Assembly (NCBI RefSeq): GCF_949987535.1
Contig: NC_080067.1
Coordinates: forward strand, 45,630,910-45,694,909
Direction of reading: 5' to 3'
Length of the DNA: 64,000 nucleotides
Source: Balaenoptera acutorostrata
Taxonomy: Eukaryota > Chordata > Mammalia > Artiodactyla > Balaenopteridae
The position numbers and the translations under genes were made by a program. This document shows positions 1-12,988 of the stretch, in pieces (the first letter of the stretch is position 1; each line of letters opens with the position of its first letter). The notes below the pieces were generated by a model that saw only the letters and a program-made list of their open reading frames with translations, made no database searches and had not been told where the DNA came from.

Positions 1-830
1 CTCAAGTGTGGCATGTTCAAACCCAACTCATCATCGTCTTCTCCTCTAACTTGAGTCAGTGCCAGTACCTTTCATCTCAGCTCACGGCAATGGCCACCAC
101 CAAGGTACACGTGATTCCTCCCTGCTCTCCATTTCCTATAATCAATCAGTCACCAAGTCTCGTCAATTTTACCTTCTAAATGTGTCTCAACTCATTCCCC
201 TCCCCATTGCAGCTACTGCCCTAATCCTACAAATGCTATTATCTCTCACCCCAACTGCTACAACTTCTTCCATCCGGTCTCCCTGCCTCCAGCCCTGCAC
301 CCTTTAAATCCTCCCCCAATCTACCTGTCTACCTGTTCAGGTGGGTCTCCTTCTCAAATCCTTTAATGACTTCCTCAGGGTAAAACCTAACCTAAGTGTG
401 GCAGTAGAGGCCTCCCATATCTGGGTCCTTCCCTGGTCTCATTTCATGCTATTGTCTGATGCTCTAAGAGAGCAATCTCTCTGACCTGCCTGATTCACAT
501 TGTTTCTAGCTTCCATGCCTTTGCTTCTGCTGTACCCTCTGCCTGAAATGTTTCCTCCACCCTGTTCACTCTGCCCGTTACTTGCCCAGTTAATTCCTAC
601 TCATCGCTGAAACTCATCTCAGCCATCGCTAACTACAGAAAACCTTTCCTGACCCCTCCTTCCTCCAGACTTGGTTAGGTGCCCTAACCTATGACATCTA
701 TTATGTATAAATAGTATAAATCTGTAATGTATAGTATGATTGTCTGTTTATGTGTCTGTCTGCACTTTGAAAATGGGGTTTGTGTTATTTCATCTCTAGT
801 CCTTGCACCTGTTAACATAACTGCCTTATC
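1..830 (+). repeat. L2 LINE fragment, sense
   Basis: The pyrimidine-rich strand carries landmarks of the L2 3' region in order: the stretch around 140-190 (caatcagtcaccaagtct), then tgcctttgcttctgctgtacc near 520, the 'aaaacctttcctgacc' segment near 640 and 'gttaggtgcccta' near 675, ending in the 3' UTR with 'gtctgtttatgtgtctgtctgc' near 745. It is old and diverged. The short ORF at its left end is remnant or chance coding and not a gene. Confidence 0.7.
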
Positions 831-2285
831 TAAAACATTCAATAGATAATGTGTGGACCAAGTGAAGGAATTAAATATCTATGATGAATAAAACTAAGCT
901 AACAGAAGCCCATGCACATCAAAAATATAACCCATACTCAGGTAACAAATTTTCTTTGTGGATTAAGAACAATTGCCATGCCTGGCTGCTGAGGTTTGAG
1001 AGAGGAAAGCGAGCAATGGGTTTCACGAGTGAGAGTAGCAGAGTCTAATACCTTAAGTGTCACATAAAGCAATGTGGACACTGAATTGCATCTGGTTTCC
1101 AGGGAAAGAAAGTCACTCTGAGAAGTTCTTAGCCAGGTTTAAAGTAATTTTCCCACTTTTGTGTGGCCGTTTTGGTGTTAGACCCTATCTGTACTTCGTG
1201 GCTGACTTTTTAAAAATGCCTACAATTCGGCTCATTTTTCTCGTGGATTACTGTAAAAAGAACACCTTCTTACTACTGATTAGATCAGATTTAAGTTAAC
1301 TCGTGTGACCCTATGGTGAATGACCGAGTGGATTAAAACGTGTTTTCAACTAAACCATTTTTTATGACAACAGAGGAGGAATTGAGTGTAGCCTGTCACC
1401 TTCTGGTTAAATTCCTTATTGTACTTTTGGCACTGTATTTTTACTATGGCCAGGACTTCTGCCAGTGACAGCCTCTAAGCCTTGATTTTTGAATGGCCCC
1501 GGGAATATGGACTTCCAGACTCTCTCTAGCGCCCTCATTTGTTTTGATTTTCCTTTTTATATGCATATACCCACAATATGCCACAGTCCAGGAACTCGAA
1601 TTTAAAATAAACATGCAGTCCTCTCACACTCGTCTGATGGTGAGACCCTCAGCAACTGTGGTCGACTGAAGCCTAGACATACATCCTAAACTCAGACAAC
1701 CCACTGAATGGTCAGCAGCAAAAGAGGGTTTACTAAGTCGTATATGTCACACTCAAGTAGGACAGGAGTGCGTAAAGAGGTAAGCTACAATTGTGTGGCA
1801 ATTTCACTCGTCCTCAAATGATGCTAAATGAAAAAATCACTTTACACCAAGGTAATAGTTTCAGTGCTCTTATCACTTGGCCCCCAGGCAGAGCACTGTG
1901 TCTCATGCTAAAGTTCTAGGGATAAAAAGCAATTGAAAAGCTGTAAACAATAGCTGGGGATACTTTCAGCTGGAGACAATAACACTCTGAGATTCAAAAT
2001 CAAAGTGGACAGAGTGTGCAAATAGTGCAGCAAGTCTGATCACCCTTATGCCTCCCGAACATTTTGTCATCAGCATCTCTCCCTGCTCCCCCCTTGTTTC
2101 CTGATCACCTCAGGTTCGTGTCCTCTTCCCCAGGAAGGGGCAGCATGGCGCTGTGGGCAGAGCACTGTCTGGGAGTCTGCTGGGCCTTTGTGTGTCCCTA
2201 GGGCAGCCTGCGGTGGGGGAACCACTGCCACCACCGTCAGCCTCCTCAGCGCCAGGAGCTGTGCCAGGTGCTCGGCGCTTGCGAT
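831..2285. other. Non-coding DNA, no recognised feature
   Basis: I see no exon, RNA gene or assignable repeat. The ORFs are short and lack splice or codon support. Position relative to SCHIP1 makes it intronic for longer isoforms or 5' flanking for the short one. Confidence 0.5.
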
Positions 2286-2287
2286 CT

Positions 2288-2405
2288 TGTGCAGCCCTCA
2301 TAACCACACTGCAAGGAGGCACTGAGGCTTGGAGGAGCCAAGCTACCTGCCCAAGGACACAGAGAGAGGATCAGGCATGGCTGGCCCAGAGGCCTGCTCT
2401 GGTCT
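2288..2405 (+). repeat. MIR-like SINE fragment
   Basis: The run 'cactgaggcttggaggagccaagctacctgcccaaggacaca' (broken here only by reading) at about 2320-2362 follows the MIR core pattern: gaggcacagagaggttaagtaacttgccc followed by aaggtcacaca. Diverged. Confidence 0.5.
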
Positions 2406-2536
2406 GTGCTAACATCATAGATCCTTTTCCTTCCTGGCAACTGAAGACTTTTTTTACATCCACAAAATTATATGTTATAGGCTCATAATTTAAACATGAA
2501 AAAAGTTTAATTGTGTGGTCCTTACATGTCCTTATC

Positions 2537-3080
2537 TGTCTTAGTTATCTATTGCTTTGTAACCATTCATTATAAAATTTAATAGTTTAAAACAACAAAC
2601 ATTTGTTATCTCACAGGTTCTGATGGTCGGAAATTTGGGAGCTGCTTAGCTGGGAGGTTCTGGCTCAGGGTCTTTTGTGAGGTTCAGTCAGAATGTCCGT
2701 GGGGCTGTAGTCATCCAAAGGCTTGGCTGAGGCTGGAGAGTCCTCTTCCCAGATGGCTCACTCACATGGCTGGAGGCTGGAGGCTTCAGTTCCTCACCAT
2801 GTGGCCCTCCCCGTAGGCTGCCTGGGTGTTCTTGCAACTTGGCTGCTAAGTTCCCCCAGTGCGGGTGAATGGGGAGAGAGAAGAGAGAGAGAGAGAGAGA
2901 GAAAGCAAATGTATCTTTTTTAACCTAGTCTCTGAAGTAGCTGGTGTGTCACTTCTGCTTTTTTTTTTTTTTTTCCTATTATATACTAGAAAGTCACTAA
3001 GTTCAGCCCACACTCAAGGGAAAGAGAAGGAGGCTCCACCTCTTCAAAGGGAGAGTATCAGACAATTTGTGGACGTATTT
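2537..3080 (-). repeat. ERVL-MaLR LTR (MLT1-like), antisense
   Basis: Begins with ttagttatctattgctttg and continues through aaacaacaaacatttgttat, 'cagctgggaggttctggctcaggg', 'ctcactcacatggctgg' and 'cagttcctcaccatgtgg', in the order expected of a reverse-strand MLT1-class solo LTR. Contains an internal (GA)n run at 2880-2901 and a T15 run near 2960. No retroviral coding sequence is attached. Confidence 0.7.
2876..2903. repeat. (GA)n microsatellite
   Basis: Simple GA repeat inside the MLT1-like LTR, slightly interrupted at the left end. Confidence 0.85.
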
Positions 3081-4210
3081 TAAACCACTCCACTCTCTCT
3101 AACCCATATCCATACATCTTTTAAGGCAAGCAAAACAGAAGAAACCTCCATCACTAAAAAAGCAAATTGCTTTGCTCTTTCTCTGTTTGACTTTGTCTTG
3201 CATGTTCTGACCACCCAGTGCCTCCAGTTTCCTATCCCTAAACTGCTATCTAAGGAAATGGTTGTTTCCATAGCAGAGAAATCTTTACTTTTCCAAGGAA
3301 TTTACAAGGACTGGAAAATACGGAGATACAGCCTATCCTCTTGATTAAGCCCTGACTTTGGGGGCTATCTCGAATCTGTCTCCCACTCTTTGTCCTGCAG
3401 GCCAGTGGCGTAAGGGGGTCTGAGCTGGTGCCTGGGGCACCCCACAGATTATTCCCCACATGACTTTCTCTTCCTGTCTCCTAGGTGAGGCCTGGGGCTC
3501 AGGGTGGGGCTTAGCCACACACCCCCCATGACCTGGTACCCGACCACCCTCAGGGCAGATGGCTCAGGTAATCAGGTCCTGGGAGCCATCTCTCTCTGGG
3601 CCAGTTGGTCTTAGTTGGGATTGGTCACTTATTTCCAGGTTTGAATGAAGGCTGTGTTGGTTACCAGGGTCACACGCCAGACAACCTGGACAGCTCTCTG
3701 GTGGCCATTCCCAGCTCTCTGCCCAGAGTCCAGGTGGACCTTCCATAAGAAGACTTCAGTGGTTCTAGGAAGGAAACCCCAAGGTTAATTCTGTATTTTA
3801 AAGTGATTTTCTCAGAGTAAGAGAGCAGAACCAGTTCTAGAATCAAGTTGTTTTTACCTTTCCCCTCTGCACCTACCTTAATCAGAATAAGTATTAGGAA
3901 CTTCTGCCACTTAAAGGTAAATCAGACACCAAGACTAAACACTTGAAATTATGATTTCTTCCTGTGAGAGGAAATGATTAAAATTTCTTAAAATTATAAT
4001 TACAGACAAGTTATTCTTAAAGAAAAATGTATATGTATATATATTTTCAAATGAATTTATCAGTAGAGTATAGCCTATTTTAAAATCTTTAGCTTTCATT
4101 CTGTCTAAAATTAAATGAATCTTACCCTAAAGCAGTACAGGCAGTTACTAGAGCAAGGTAACTGAAACCTGAAGAAAAGGAAGAAAAGAAGGAAAGTGTG
4201 TGCCTCTGTT
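3081..4210. other. Non-coding DNA, no recognised feature
   Basis: Mostly unique-looking sequence. Short ORFs on the minus strand (3250-3459, 3564-3746) have no recognisable motif. AT-rich between 3950 and 4100. Confidence 0.5.
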
Positions 4211-4212
4211 GG

Positions 4213-6700
4213 ATCATTCATTCAAGAAATGTCTATTAAGGTGACTGCTATATGTGAGGCAGTTTTCTAGGTGCTGGAGACAGCTGTAAACAAAACAGTC
4301 CCTGCGGCCCTAAAGCTGAAATGATATCAGGAGTTAAACAATAAACAAATAAGCACATATATAGTATTTTCAATGTGGTAAAGTACTATGGAGGAAAATA
4401 AAGCAGAACTGGGGAGTGGGGAGTGCGGGGGGCAAGGAGAGGCATCGAGGTGGGATTACCACGACTTCAGACAGGGTGGTCAGGGAAGGCCTTGCTGCTA
4501 AGGCAGCATTTGAGGGGAGATCTGGAGAAAGTGTGGGAGCAAGTCACAGGCTGTGTGGGGCAAGAGAGTTCCAAGCATGAGAAGCAGAGTGCTTAACTTG
4601 ATCAACGGCTAATGAAGAGGGCTTTGTGGCAGGAACTGAGTGAGTAAAGGGAAGAACAGGCCCACGAGTGCTGGGAGGCTGATGAGAGGTCTTTGTGGGC
4701 TCTGAGCAGGGATTTGGTTTCTACTCTGACTGAGATGGAGGCTATGAGAGGGTTTTGAGCAGACCTGAAAAGTGATGCAATCAAATTATCTGTTAGAAGA
4801 ATTAACTCTGTCTATTTTGTTGAGGGTAGACCAAGGTGGGAGAAATTGGAAGGACAGAAGCAGAACATCTGAGTACAAGACCTCTGTAATGGTGCAGGTG
4901 AGAGATGGTGATGGTTCACAGCAGAATGGTAGGAATGGAGGTGGTGAGAAGTGGGCAGATTGTGGATATATTTGAAGGTCCAGCCCAAGAGGATTTGCTG
5001 GCGGGTGGTGGGATGTGAGGGGCAGGGAAGAGTCAAGGATGATCCCCAGAGTTTAGGCCTGGTGAACTAGAAGCATGGAGCTGTCAGTTACTAAAATGGG
5101 GAAGAACAGGTGGAAGAGTTGCAGGAGTTCAGGGTTGGGAGACATCAAGAGTTCGTTTTAAGATTGATAAACATAAGATCCTTATGAAACGTGCAAGTGG
5201 AAATGGCGAGTGGGCAGTCAGACAAAAGAGTCTGGACTTCAGGAAATGGTCCAGGCCAGAGGTGTAAGTTTTGGAGTCAGCAGCCAAGAGACTGGTTGAC
5301 ATTTCCAAGAGAGTGAGTTCAGATAGAGAAGAAACCCGAGGACTGAGCCTTGGGTATTCTAGTTCAGCACTGCCCAATAGAACGTTCTGTGATGATGGAA
5401 GTGTTCTCTATCTACTCTGTCCAGTACAGTAGCCACTAGATGTGGCTATCGAGCACTTAGGAACTAAGGAACTAAAACTGTAATTTAATTTAATTCAAAT
5501 TTAAATTGCCACACATAGCTAGTGGCTACCATATTGGACAGTGCAGCTCCAGTAGGTTAAAGTGGAAGAAATGAGGAGAGATCCGCAGAGGACAGGCCTT
5601 TAATGTAGGAAAAGAACCAGGAGAGAATGTTGTCTAGGAAGCTGGCAGTGTTGACTATTGTTCATAGATCTAGTATGAGAAAGACTGGAACTTGTTCTTG
5701 GGATTTAGGAAAGCGTAGCCATTTCAATGGCACGGGGGAGACGAAAGCCTCCTCGCTGGCGGGTGTTCAATAGGAAATAAAGGGCAGAGAGAAATTGCAG
5801 ACAGTGAGTCTGGACAGCTCTCTGAAGGAGTGTTGTGGTTGTCTAGGGGAGTGTGGGAGTGAATGGATGGAGAGATATAGAGGAGACCAGGCAGCGCTGA
5901 GGGCGCCCTTGGGGTTAGTGGTCATGAATTTAAAGTGAGATCAGTTAGTATGGTTGTGTAGTTTTCTCCAGCCGAGCATATCAGCCTGGGAACAGGCACG
6001 GAGTAGCAAAGAGCTGAATTATCCACAGTTGGACCTTAACCAGAGGAGTGTGAAGGGAGAGGGGCAAGTGAGAAGCAGAGAGAGAGTTGGTGGCTGCAGC
6101 GATGGGCCATGGTGTCTTCGATGTTGTAGAGAGAGAAGGGAGGACATGATGGGAGAGAGGGATGGTAGAAAGGTGGGCAGGAAATGGGGTATAGGGCCCA
6201 GTGCAGTTGAAGAATTGTTGGAATTAGAATACTAGGGAGAGTTAGCCGGAGTGATGAGGCGAGATTGATGGAGAATAGGAGGCTTGATCAGTGATGGCAA
6301 GGTCAGGAGAAGAGCATGGGAGCAGGTATAACTGAGACAGAATGGAAGAAGAAGGAGTCAAGGAATTTACAGGCCAAGATATTAGAGGGATTGTCTAGCA
6401 AACATGGAAACTCCTTGGAATTATAACAGGTCTCACATCGGAGAGGGACTCCTCAAGGCATGAGGCAGAGTAACCTGGGGAGGAATAGGTGACTAACTGG
6501 GAGGGCTAGCTAGGGGTGACTGAGGGCTCTGATGGTGGAAGAGTCAGAGCAGGGCGTTAGGGAGAGCAACAGTGGTCTGCAAGCAGGAGATGAGCAGGGA
6601 GACGCCTCCCATCCAACAGGCCCTTTAGCAAGAGGGAGGTGGGCAGGAAAAGAGCTGTAGGGGAGACAGTGCCTTCAGGGACTGTTAGAGCAAGACAGTG
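4213..6700 (-). repeat. Long L2 LINE, antisense (3' UTR and part of ORF2)
   Basis: The + strand is unusually purine-rich for 2.5 kb because it is the antisense of the pyrimidine-rich L2 3' half. Landmarks in order: 'attcattcaagaaatgtctatt' (reverse of the L2 3' end), 'agggtggtcagggaagg', 'gagagggttttgagcag', 'tttgctggcgggtggtggga', 'gagttcagggttgggagac', 'gaggactgagccttgggt' and 'catgaatttaaagtgaga' near 5923. The short minus-strand ORF at 5129-5377 is degraded L2 coding sequence. The element is interrupted by a DNA-transposon fragment at 5366-5555. Reading frames are broken throughout, so it is inactive. Confidence 0.8.
5366..5555. repeat. Small non-autonomous DNA transposon, hAT-like
   Basis: Ends form an inverted pair: 'cactgcccaatagaac' at the left and 'atattggacagtgcag' at the right. 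Internal 'gtagccactagatgtggct' and 'cacatagctagtggctacc' are a second inverted pair. This is the typical layout of a MER58/MER33-type element; the exact family is not certain. It interrupts the antisense L2. A more decayed relative lies at 45060-45250. Confidence 0.65.
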
Positions 6701-9205
6701 AAGCGGGCCCCCTGGAAACGCTGTGGAGGACTTTGGGAGCCGGAGGGGGCTTTACAGAGCCATTGAGGGAGCGTAACTAGGGGTGAAAAGACCTTGCGGT
6801 TAGGTTGATGATGTGTCTCCAAGACAGACAGTGAGGGGAACGCTGCTAGTGTTGGAAGCAGGGGGAGGGTTCTTGCCCAGAGCACACAGACCTCTGGGGT
6901 CTTTGGGCTGATAGCAGTGGAGGATGAGTGGTCTTAAGCGGAGGATGTGGGTCAGGAGAGAAATCCCCTCCAGAATTACAGGACAGCCCCAGGTGTCCTG
7001 TGGTGTCTGCATCCCTTACCCCGCTCTTTCTAAACTTAAGGCGGTTAAGCTTAAACTCATCATTGACCTCAGTTAGCTTCTGCTTCTGCAGTGTGGACTT
7101 AATCCCACGCTGGAGCAAGAAAGAATAGCGCCAGTGTCAGGGCCAGCTCAGGGCCCGGCAGCTGGCATGTGGTGGGCGCTTGGTAAAGGTCATTTTCCTC
7201 TTCTCCTCAGCAGCCTCTGAAATTCCATTTCCTCTCCTACTGAGGGAAGTTACATCTTTCCATTGATATTCGCATGCCAAAATCAAAGATACTTTTTCTT
7301 TGTATCTGAGAACCCATGTAATTCTCAAAGGAAATGTCTGTATGTCTGGTTCTCTCTCCTCCCCCATCTGCCACCCAGGACGGGTGTCGTGGGCATGTAA
7401 CCTCTGCAGTTAGCAAAGGGCCCTGGACTTAAAGGGGACCAGCTCTTGGCTTCACGCTCTCCTGCTGCCATCCTGAAATTCTTAATAATTTTTGAACAAA
7501 GGGTCCCCGTTTTCATTTTTCACAGGGCCCTGCAGAGTATGTCGCTGGCCCTGTACTTATTCCAACCCCTAAAAGAACAAATAACAGGTAAAAATGACCA
7601 TGGAGGGGTCAGGCCATTGGATTTATCATTCCGTCCACATGTTAACATTTCAGTGATGAAGGATCATTTGCAAATAATGAAAACACCCTAACTGTATCAT
7701 TTGTAAATAAGAAAATAATTGAGTGCATCTGAAATCTTATGAACGCCCAATTTTTAATCATCTATTTTTTTCAGCATTAAGAACCAGCATCACTTTCAGA
7801 AGGATTCTTCATTTATTGTCATTACCCCCATGTATTAATACATTAAAAATCTGAAAGTTATTCTTAACTCCAAGTGAAGCATGACTGAATTATTATCACG
7901 CCAAACAGAGCATTGAATCCTTCCCTTGGAGCCTTTCTTACCTGCTTGTAGAAACTCTCTTGTCTTTACAGGAGACATCCATTTCCTATAGTGTGTACAG
8001 TCAAGAGCAATAGCCTTCGGGGAAGGAAAGAGATAACGGGGCAGGGCAGGTATGCAGACCAGTTATTTATCTGGGGATAGACGCCATACCTGCCTCATCC
8101 TCTCACTGTCTGGGAAAAGCAGAGTCCCTACATAGGTTAAGGCATCAATCCTGGATTATGGTGACTTGTGCTAAATGAAGAGACCTCTCGGGTTCCCCAG
8201 ATTCAGCAGTGCCAGACCTGTGCTCTTTGCATCCTTTGACCAGATTCATGATTAATTTATCATCGAGACAAGGCAAGCGAGTGCCTGGAGTCCTAAAACT
8301 TGGGTAGCTCCTTTACTGTGGAGATCACCATCAGTGATGGCGCTGTGCTATAGAACAGTAAGTATTTTCTATGGAGATCACGCATTAGGATTAGAGAGAC
8401 TCAAGCCACATCCAGCATTTCTTCTTCAAACAGTAGAATACTTTCTGGAAAACCACAGCCTAAATTGTAGCTTATTGCTTGTTTTTAAGCTGTCATTTTT
8501 GTTTGTTTTCCTCTAAGAAAACAAATGTGCTAATTTTTTTCTTTTTATGCCTTTTTTTTTTCCAGCCTAAATCTCCATGGGAGGCAGGCAAATTTTTAAA
8601 TGTCAGTCTTTCACAAACCCAGTTCATCTTCCTACCGGTCATTTTGCATCTTATTCTTTTGGTTAGAAAACTAGTTGGGACTCTTTATCATCCTTAAATA
8701 TAAGAATTCTGACTTTGTACACTTACCAGTATCCTTTTTTTTGGGTGTACAAGTTGCCGGTGGTAAATTGAGAAGGGAGGAAAAAACCCCACTAGACTGT
8801 TTCCTTTTTTTTCTTACTAATTTTGGATTCAATTGGAGGCGGTAGTCTAGTGAATGCACTTTAGTATGTGTTAACCTTACATGGGGAGCTATAAATGATT
8901 ATTTTTGCCCTCAGGTCCAGCTGACAGTCAAGCCTGTCTCTGAGGCAAATCTACAGGGTGAGGGGCCCCTCTGAGCCTGCCAGAGCCACAGTTCATAGTG
9001 AGGAGGGAAATGCAGCCAGAAGGCCTCACCCGGCTGACAGACTGGCCATCACCCACTTAGCTGTCCAGGTGAGGCTTCCCCGGCTGTCTTGAGATGAGGA
9101 AGTGGCTACTTGACCAGCTTTGCCACAGTGATGAACTAATAGCCGCTGATTGCAGGCACTGTCCTGCCCCGGGTCCCAAGGCCTGATATGAAAGAACTTC
9201 AAGGA
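6701..9205. other. Non-coding DNA, mostly unique
   Basis: No supported exon. The reading frames between 6685 and 7691 are short, overlap on both strands and have no splice context or family motif. T-rich tracts occur at 8530-8565. Confidence 0.5.
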
Positions 9206-9207
9206 TT

Positions 9208-9725
9208 TCATTCATTCATTTCTTCAAATATTTGTTGGACACCAGCTATATGCCTGGCACTGTGCTAGATGCTGGATGGACAACAGTAGACATGATGGAT
9301 GAAGCATGCTGTCTAGTGGAGCAAAGCAACATTATACATCCCACAAATTAACAGACACACATTGTGGTAAGCGCTAAGAAAGAAAACGTAGTGTGCTAAG
9401 TGAACCTGAAGCAGGTCCTTATTTAGCCTGGGGGCTAAGGAAAGGCCTCCAACTTGAAGCCAGAGATGTTACTCCCTCGAGGGGCGTCCAGGTTGAGAAA
9501 CACCTCCTAAGAAGTCCCTGAGGCAGCAGCAATCTTGGCTTTTCTAGGAAACTGAAAGGCAGCTAGTGTGCCCAGAGCTAGGTAAGCAAGAATGTGAGAG
9601 GCACAAAGGAAGCCTAGAGGGTAGAGCAGAAGCAACGTTAGGGATTTAGGATTTCAGCCTAAATGTTGTGGGAAACCACTGAGGAGTTTTAAGCCAAGAT
9701 GTGACATAATCTGACTTATGTTTCT
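9208..9725 (-). repeat. L2 LINE 3' end, antisense
   Basis: Starts with attcattcatttcttcaaat and 'tgcctggcactgtgctagatgctgg', the reverse of the L2 3' terminus, followed by 'gtggtaagcgctaagaaag' and ending in 'ttttaagccaagatgtgacata'. Confidence 0.7.
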
Positions 9726-10515
9726 AGAAGTATTTTTCATTCACAGAAGGGAAGCCTGCCAGCGCATAATTTTGTATAACAACTTGGGAACTAGATCGAG
9801 AAAGCACGCAGCTACGGAGACTATCATATCAGGGGCAGCTGCATGAGTGAACGAGGCTAAATTTCTTTTAAAGTGACGTTTTATAAATTTATGCCATCTA
9901 AAATTAGGGTCATAGGTCTGATCGCCTCAGTTGTAGTGACAGCTCTGCTGAAGAAATCACTTCGTCCTTTGGAAAACGAATTTGATTTTAAAGCCCTCAA
10001 AACAAGACCCAAGTAGCTTAAACCATCTGTATAAACTTCCACCACTGTCTGTCTGCAAAGCAGACGTGAGCCTTTTCAGCGGGCTGCTATTCCTCAAGTT
10101 ACACTGGGGGTCAGAGGCGGTGAGAGGAGGAGAGGAAGCATGGGCGTCTAGGCAAAAATGGATTGTGTTTATTTTCCTTTTCTTCCCCCTCTTTGACTGA
10201 ATGGCAGGAATGAGAGCAAGTGAACTCTACCTTCCCATAGCGTCATCTCTGATGAGGGGAGAGAGGGGAGAGGAGTGAGGTAAACAGGTATTCTAGGAGG
10301 CACCAGACAGCAGAAGGACTGCTAATTTCTCTCTTGGCTTTCTTAGTAAATAATGAAAAAGCGCAAGCACTTAACGAGCAGCGGACGTTTTGTTGACCCA
10401 GCTTATGTGTCTGAAAGAGGCTCTCTTTGCTATTCCCAAAGGAAAACTGGTTAAATTAGGGAGTTTTAGAACACTTGGGATTAATGTGCAGATTAACTTT
10501 ACTGCTTATGAATAA
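9726..10515. other. Non-coding DNA, no recognised feature
   Basis: No repeat or exon recognised. Confidence 0.45.
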
Positions 10516-10530
10516 CCCACGACTGATCTT

Positions 10531-10901
10531 TTTTAAAAAAATTTTATTAAAATATAGTTGATTTACAATGTTGTGTTAATTTCAAGTGTACAGTAAAGTG
10601 ATTCAGTTATACATATATATAAATATATATTCTTTTTTACATTCTCTTCCATTATAGGTTATTATAAGATATTGAGAAGAGTTCCCTGTGCTATACAGTA
10701 GGACCTTGTTGTTTATCTATTTTATATATAGTAGTGTGTATCCGTTAATCCCAAACTCTTAATTTATCCCTCTCCCACCCCTTTGGTAACCATAAGTTTG
10801 TTTTCTATGTCTGTGATCTGTTTTGGAAATAAGTTCATTTATATCTTTTTTTTTAGATTCCACATATAAGTGATATCATATGATATTTGTCTTTCTCTGA
10901 A
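10531..10901 (-). mobile_element. L1 3' end, antisense, with target-site duplication
   Basis: Carries the cetartiodactyl L1 3' pattern in reverse: 'atatagttgatttacaatg', 'gttccctgtgctatacagta', 'taaccataagtttgttttc' and 'ttccacatataagtgatatc'. Flanked by cccacgactgatctt (10516-10530) and cccatgactgatctt (10902-10916), a 15-bp duplication with one mismatch, so this is a complete 5'-truncated retrotransposition event. Confidence 0.85.
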
Positions 10902-10916
10902 CCCATGACTGATCTT

Positions 10917-11875
10917 AACCCTTAACGAGTTCACGCCTTGTCCACTGTTTGGAGTAGCACAATTTCCTAACCAGTACCTTTATATTGTGAAAGAATTTAT
11001 TTCTAGAAGATGAGAAACTTTCTTAATTCAGTAGCTTTAAGATAAAGCAAGTTAATGAAAGCATTAAATAATATTCTGACATTTTTATTATACTTCAAAA
11101 TACTTTTTAGACTAGTGTTTTATCTCCTGCCTTTTAGCAACTAAAATTACCTCTTTTGAGGAGCGAGAATGAGAAAGATTATAAAACCATTCCAGATTGC
11201 TGTTTAACTGGCCCTGGGAAAGCTGGTTAGAGAATTTACCTGAGGAAGCTCTTAAGTACTAAATCCCATTATAACTAGTTGCATTTCAACACTGCTCTTG
11301 TATTGAGGGGGGGAAAAAAGATTTAAAGGCCACTAAAGAATTTTAATAGTTCCTTAGAGATTATGTTGAGTTTAATCCTAAATTATTATGCCTCTGACCT
11401 GTGTTCAATGATAAAGTAGGAATATATGTCAGTTGGTGAACAGGTAGTTTTCAGAAGAGATATATACTCATAAATTATGATGTTTCCCTTCTTGTCATTA
11501 TTTTTGTTTTCTATGAAATAATTTTTGAAAATAGTAGCTCTAACTTTCATAATAAACTAAAATTTCATAATAAACTCATAATCTATGTGTTTAAGTTTTG
11601 AAATACTTTTTCCCACAGTCAATGTAAAAAGAAAAGTTGAAAATCATTACCTTTCATTACATTTATATTAGGAAAGACCTTAAGTTGAAAGCAGATAGTT
11701 TGTGTAGACCTACCAAGTGCTAATATATAATGTGATATTTTGTTTTATGGTTGATGTTGTTGCTGATTTGGAAGCCTCATCATGTAAAATAAACTTGATT
11801 TTAAAGGACAACCATATGGTAGCCTGAAAGAGGGGGGCAGAGTGGGGGTTACAAGGAGATGATATTTTGTGAATA
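10917..11875. other. AT-rich non-coding DNA
   Basis: Low-complexity AT-rich intron-like sequence. Contains a short tandem duplication, tttcataataaact at 11545-11558 and 11563-11576 (18-bp period). No exon seen. Confidence 0.45.
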
Positions 11876-11879
11876 AACC

Positions 11880-11990
11880 CATTTTATAGATTAGGAAATA
11901 GAGGCTCTTACATATGAAGTTGCCCAAGAGAATACATCTAGTCAGAGGCACAGTCGAGCCCAGAACCCAGGCCTATGAATCCTGGTTCAA
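11880..11990 (+). repeat. MIR SINE fragment
   Basis: 'cattttatagattaggaaa' followed by 'gttgcccaagag' and 'agaacccaggcctatgaatc' follows the MIR core and 3' part. Confidence 0.65.
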
Positions 11991-12424
11991 GGCTCCATCC
12001 ATTCTGGAACCATCAAAGATGGCCTAGATTGTAATTTTGGATATATTAGCATTAGTGTGACTTTTATACTCTTTTATTAATGAAGACTTATGTATTTATA
12101 TTTATAACTGGTATTAAAAATATCATTGAAATGTCAGTAGGACAGTGGAGCATATTTTTAACATTATTATTGTTCTCTAATCCTATTCGTAGTTTGAACT
12201 GATTGCAAAACGCAGTTGTCCACTAGAGGTCACCTTTCTTCAAGATGAGGGTCTGTTCCCTTCCCTAATACTCTTGAGTCTGGTTTTAAATCAACCACCA
12301 CCTGAGAGAGATAAACAGCCTTTATTGTCGTCAGGGATTTCATGTGTTGATTTAGCTAAATGCACTTATATTGGTAGGTGAGGCTATCAGTGGGGATGAA
12401 GGGGAGGTGTGCTCCCTTCTTCCC

Positions 12425-12426
<2 letters not shown>

Positions 12427-12459
<33 letters not shown>
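12427..12459. repeat. (AC)n microsatellite
   Basis: About 16 uninterrupted AC units. Likely polymorphic. Confidence 0.95.
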
Positions 12460-12460
<1 letters not shown>

Positions 12461-12988
12461 TGTGTGAGGTCTGGCTTGGCCCCTCTTGACAGACCAACTT
12501 ATGTTTCTTTGGAAACTCTTGTGTTAGCCCTGGCAGGTTTATACTACCTTCCACTTTTTCTGCCACTGCTCTCTCTGACTACAAAGCCAGAGACTAAATG
12601 AAGACTAAAAGAAATGGTCCTTAAACATTGGCACAATTGGGGATGAAACCATGTAGACTTCACCCAAACTTATCTATGAGTCAGTTACTATTTTTCTGCA
12701 GTGTGTGAATTTCAGTCAGGGTTAGCCAGAGAGTACTATGGGGAGAGGGCTAGGACTGTGTCCAATAAACAAGCACTTTGGCAGATTCTATTGAAATATA
12801 AACCATCTCAATATTCTAGAGGGAGAGGGAGGCCACGGCTACAGCACTGCCTGATGCATCAGGTTTCAAACTATCTGTAGAAACCCAGAGCTGCTGGAGG
12901 TATTTTTAGAGGTTCATTTGCACCTAGTATATGAACTGCTAAACACCTCAGCCTCTAAAAAATCAAACTGGAAATTAAAGAGTTCTGA

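Noticed and set aside
4213..6700. Purine-rich 2.5-kb tract, at first suspected to be a triplex-forming or regulatory region
   Set aside because: Explained by an antisense L2 element.
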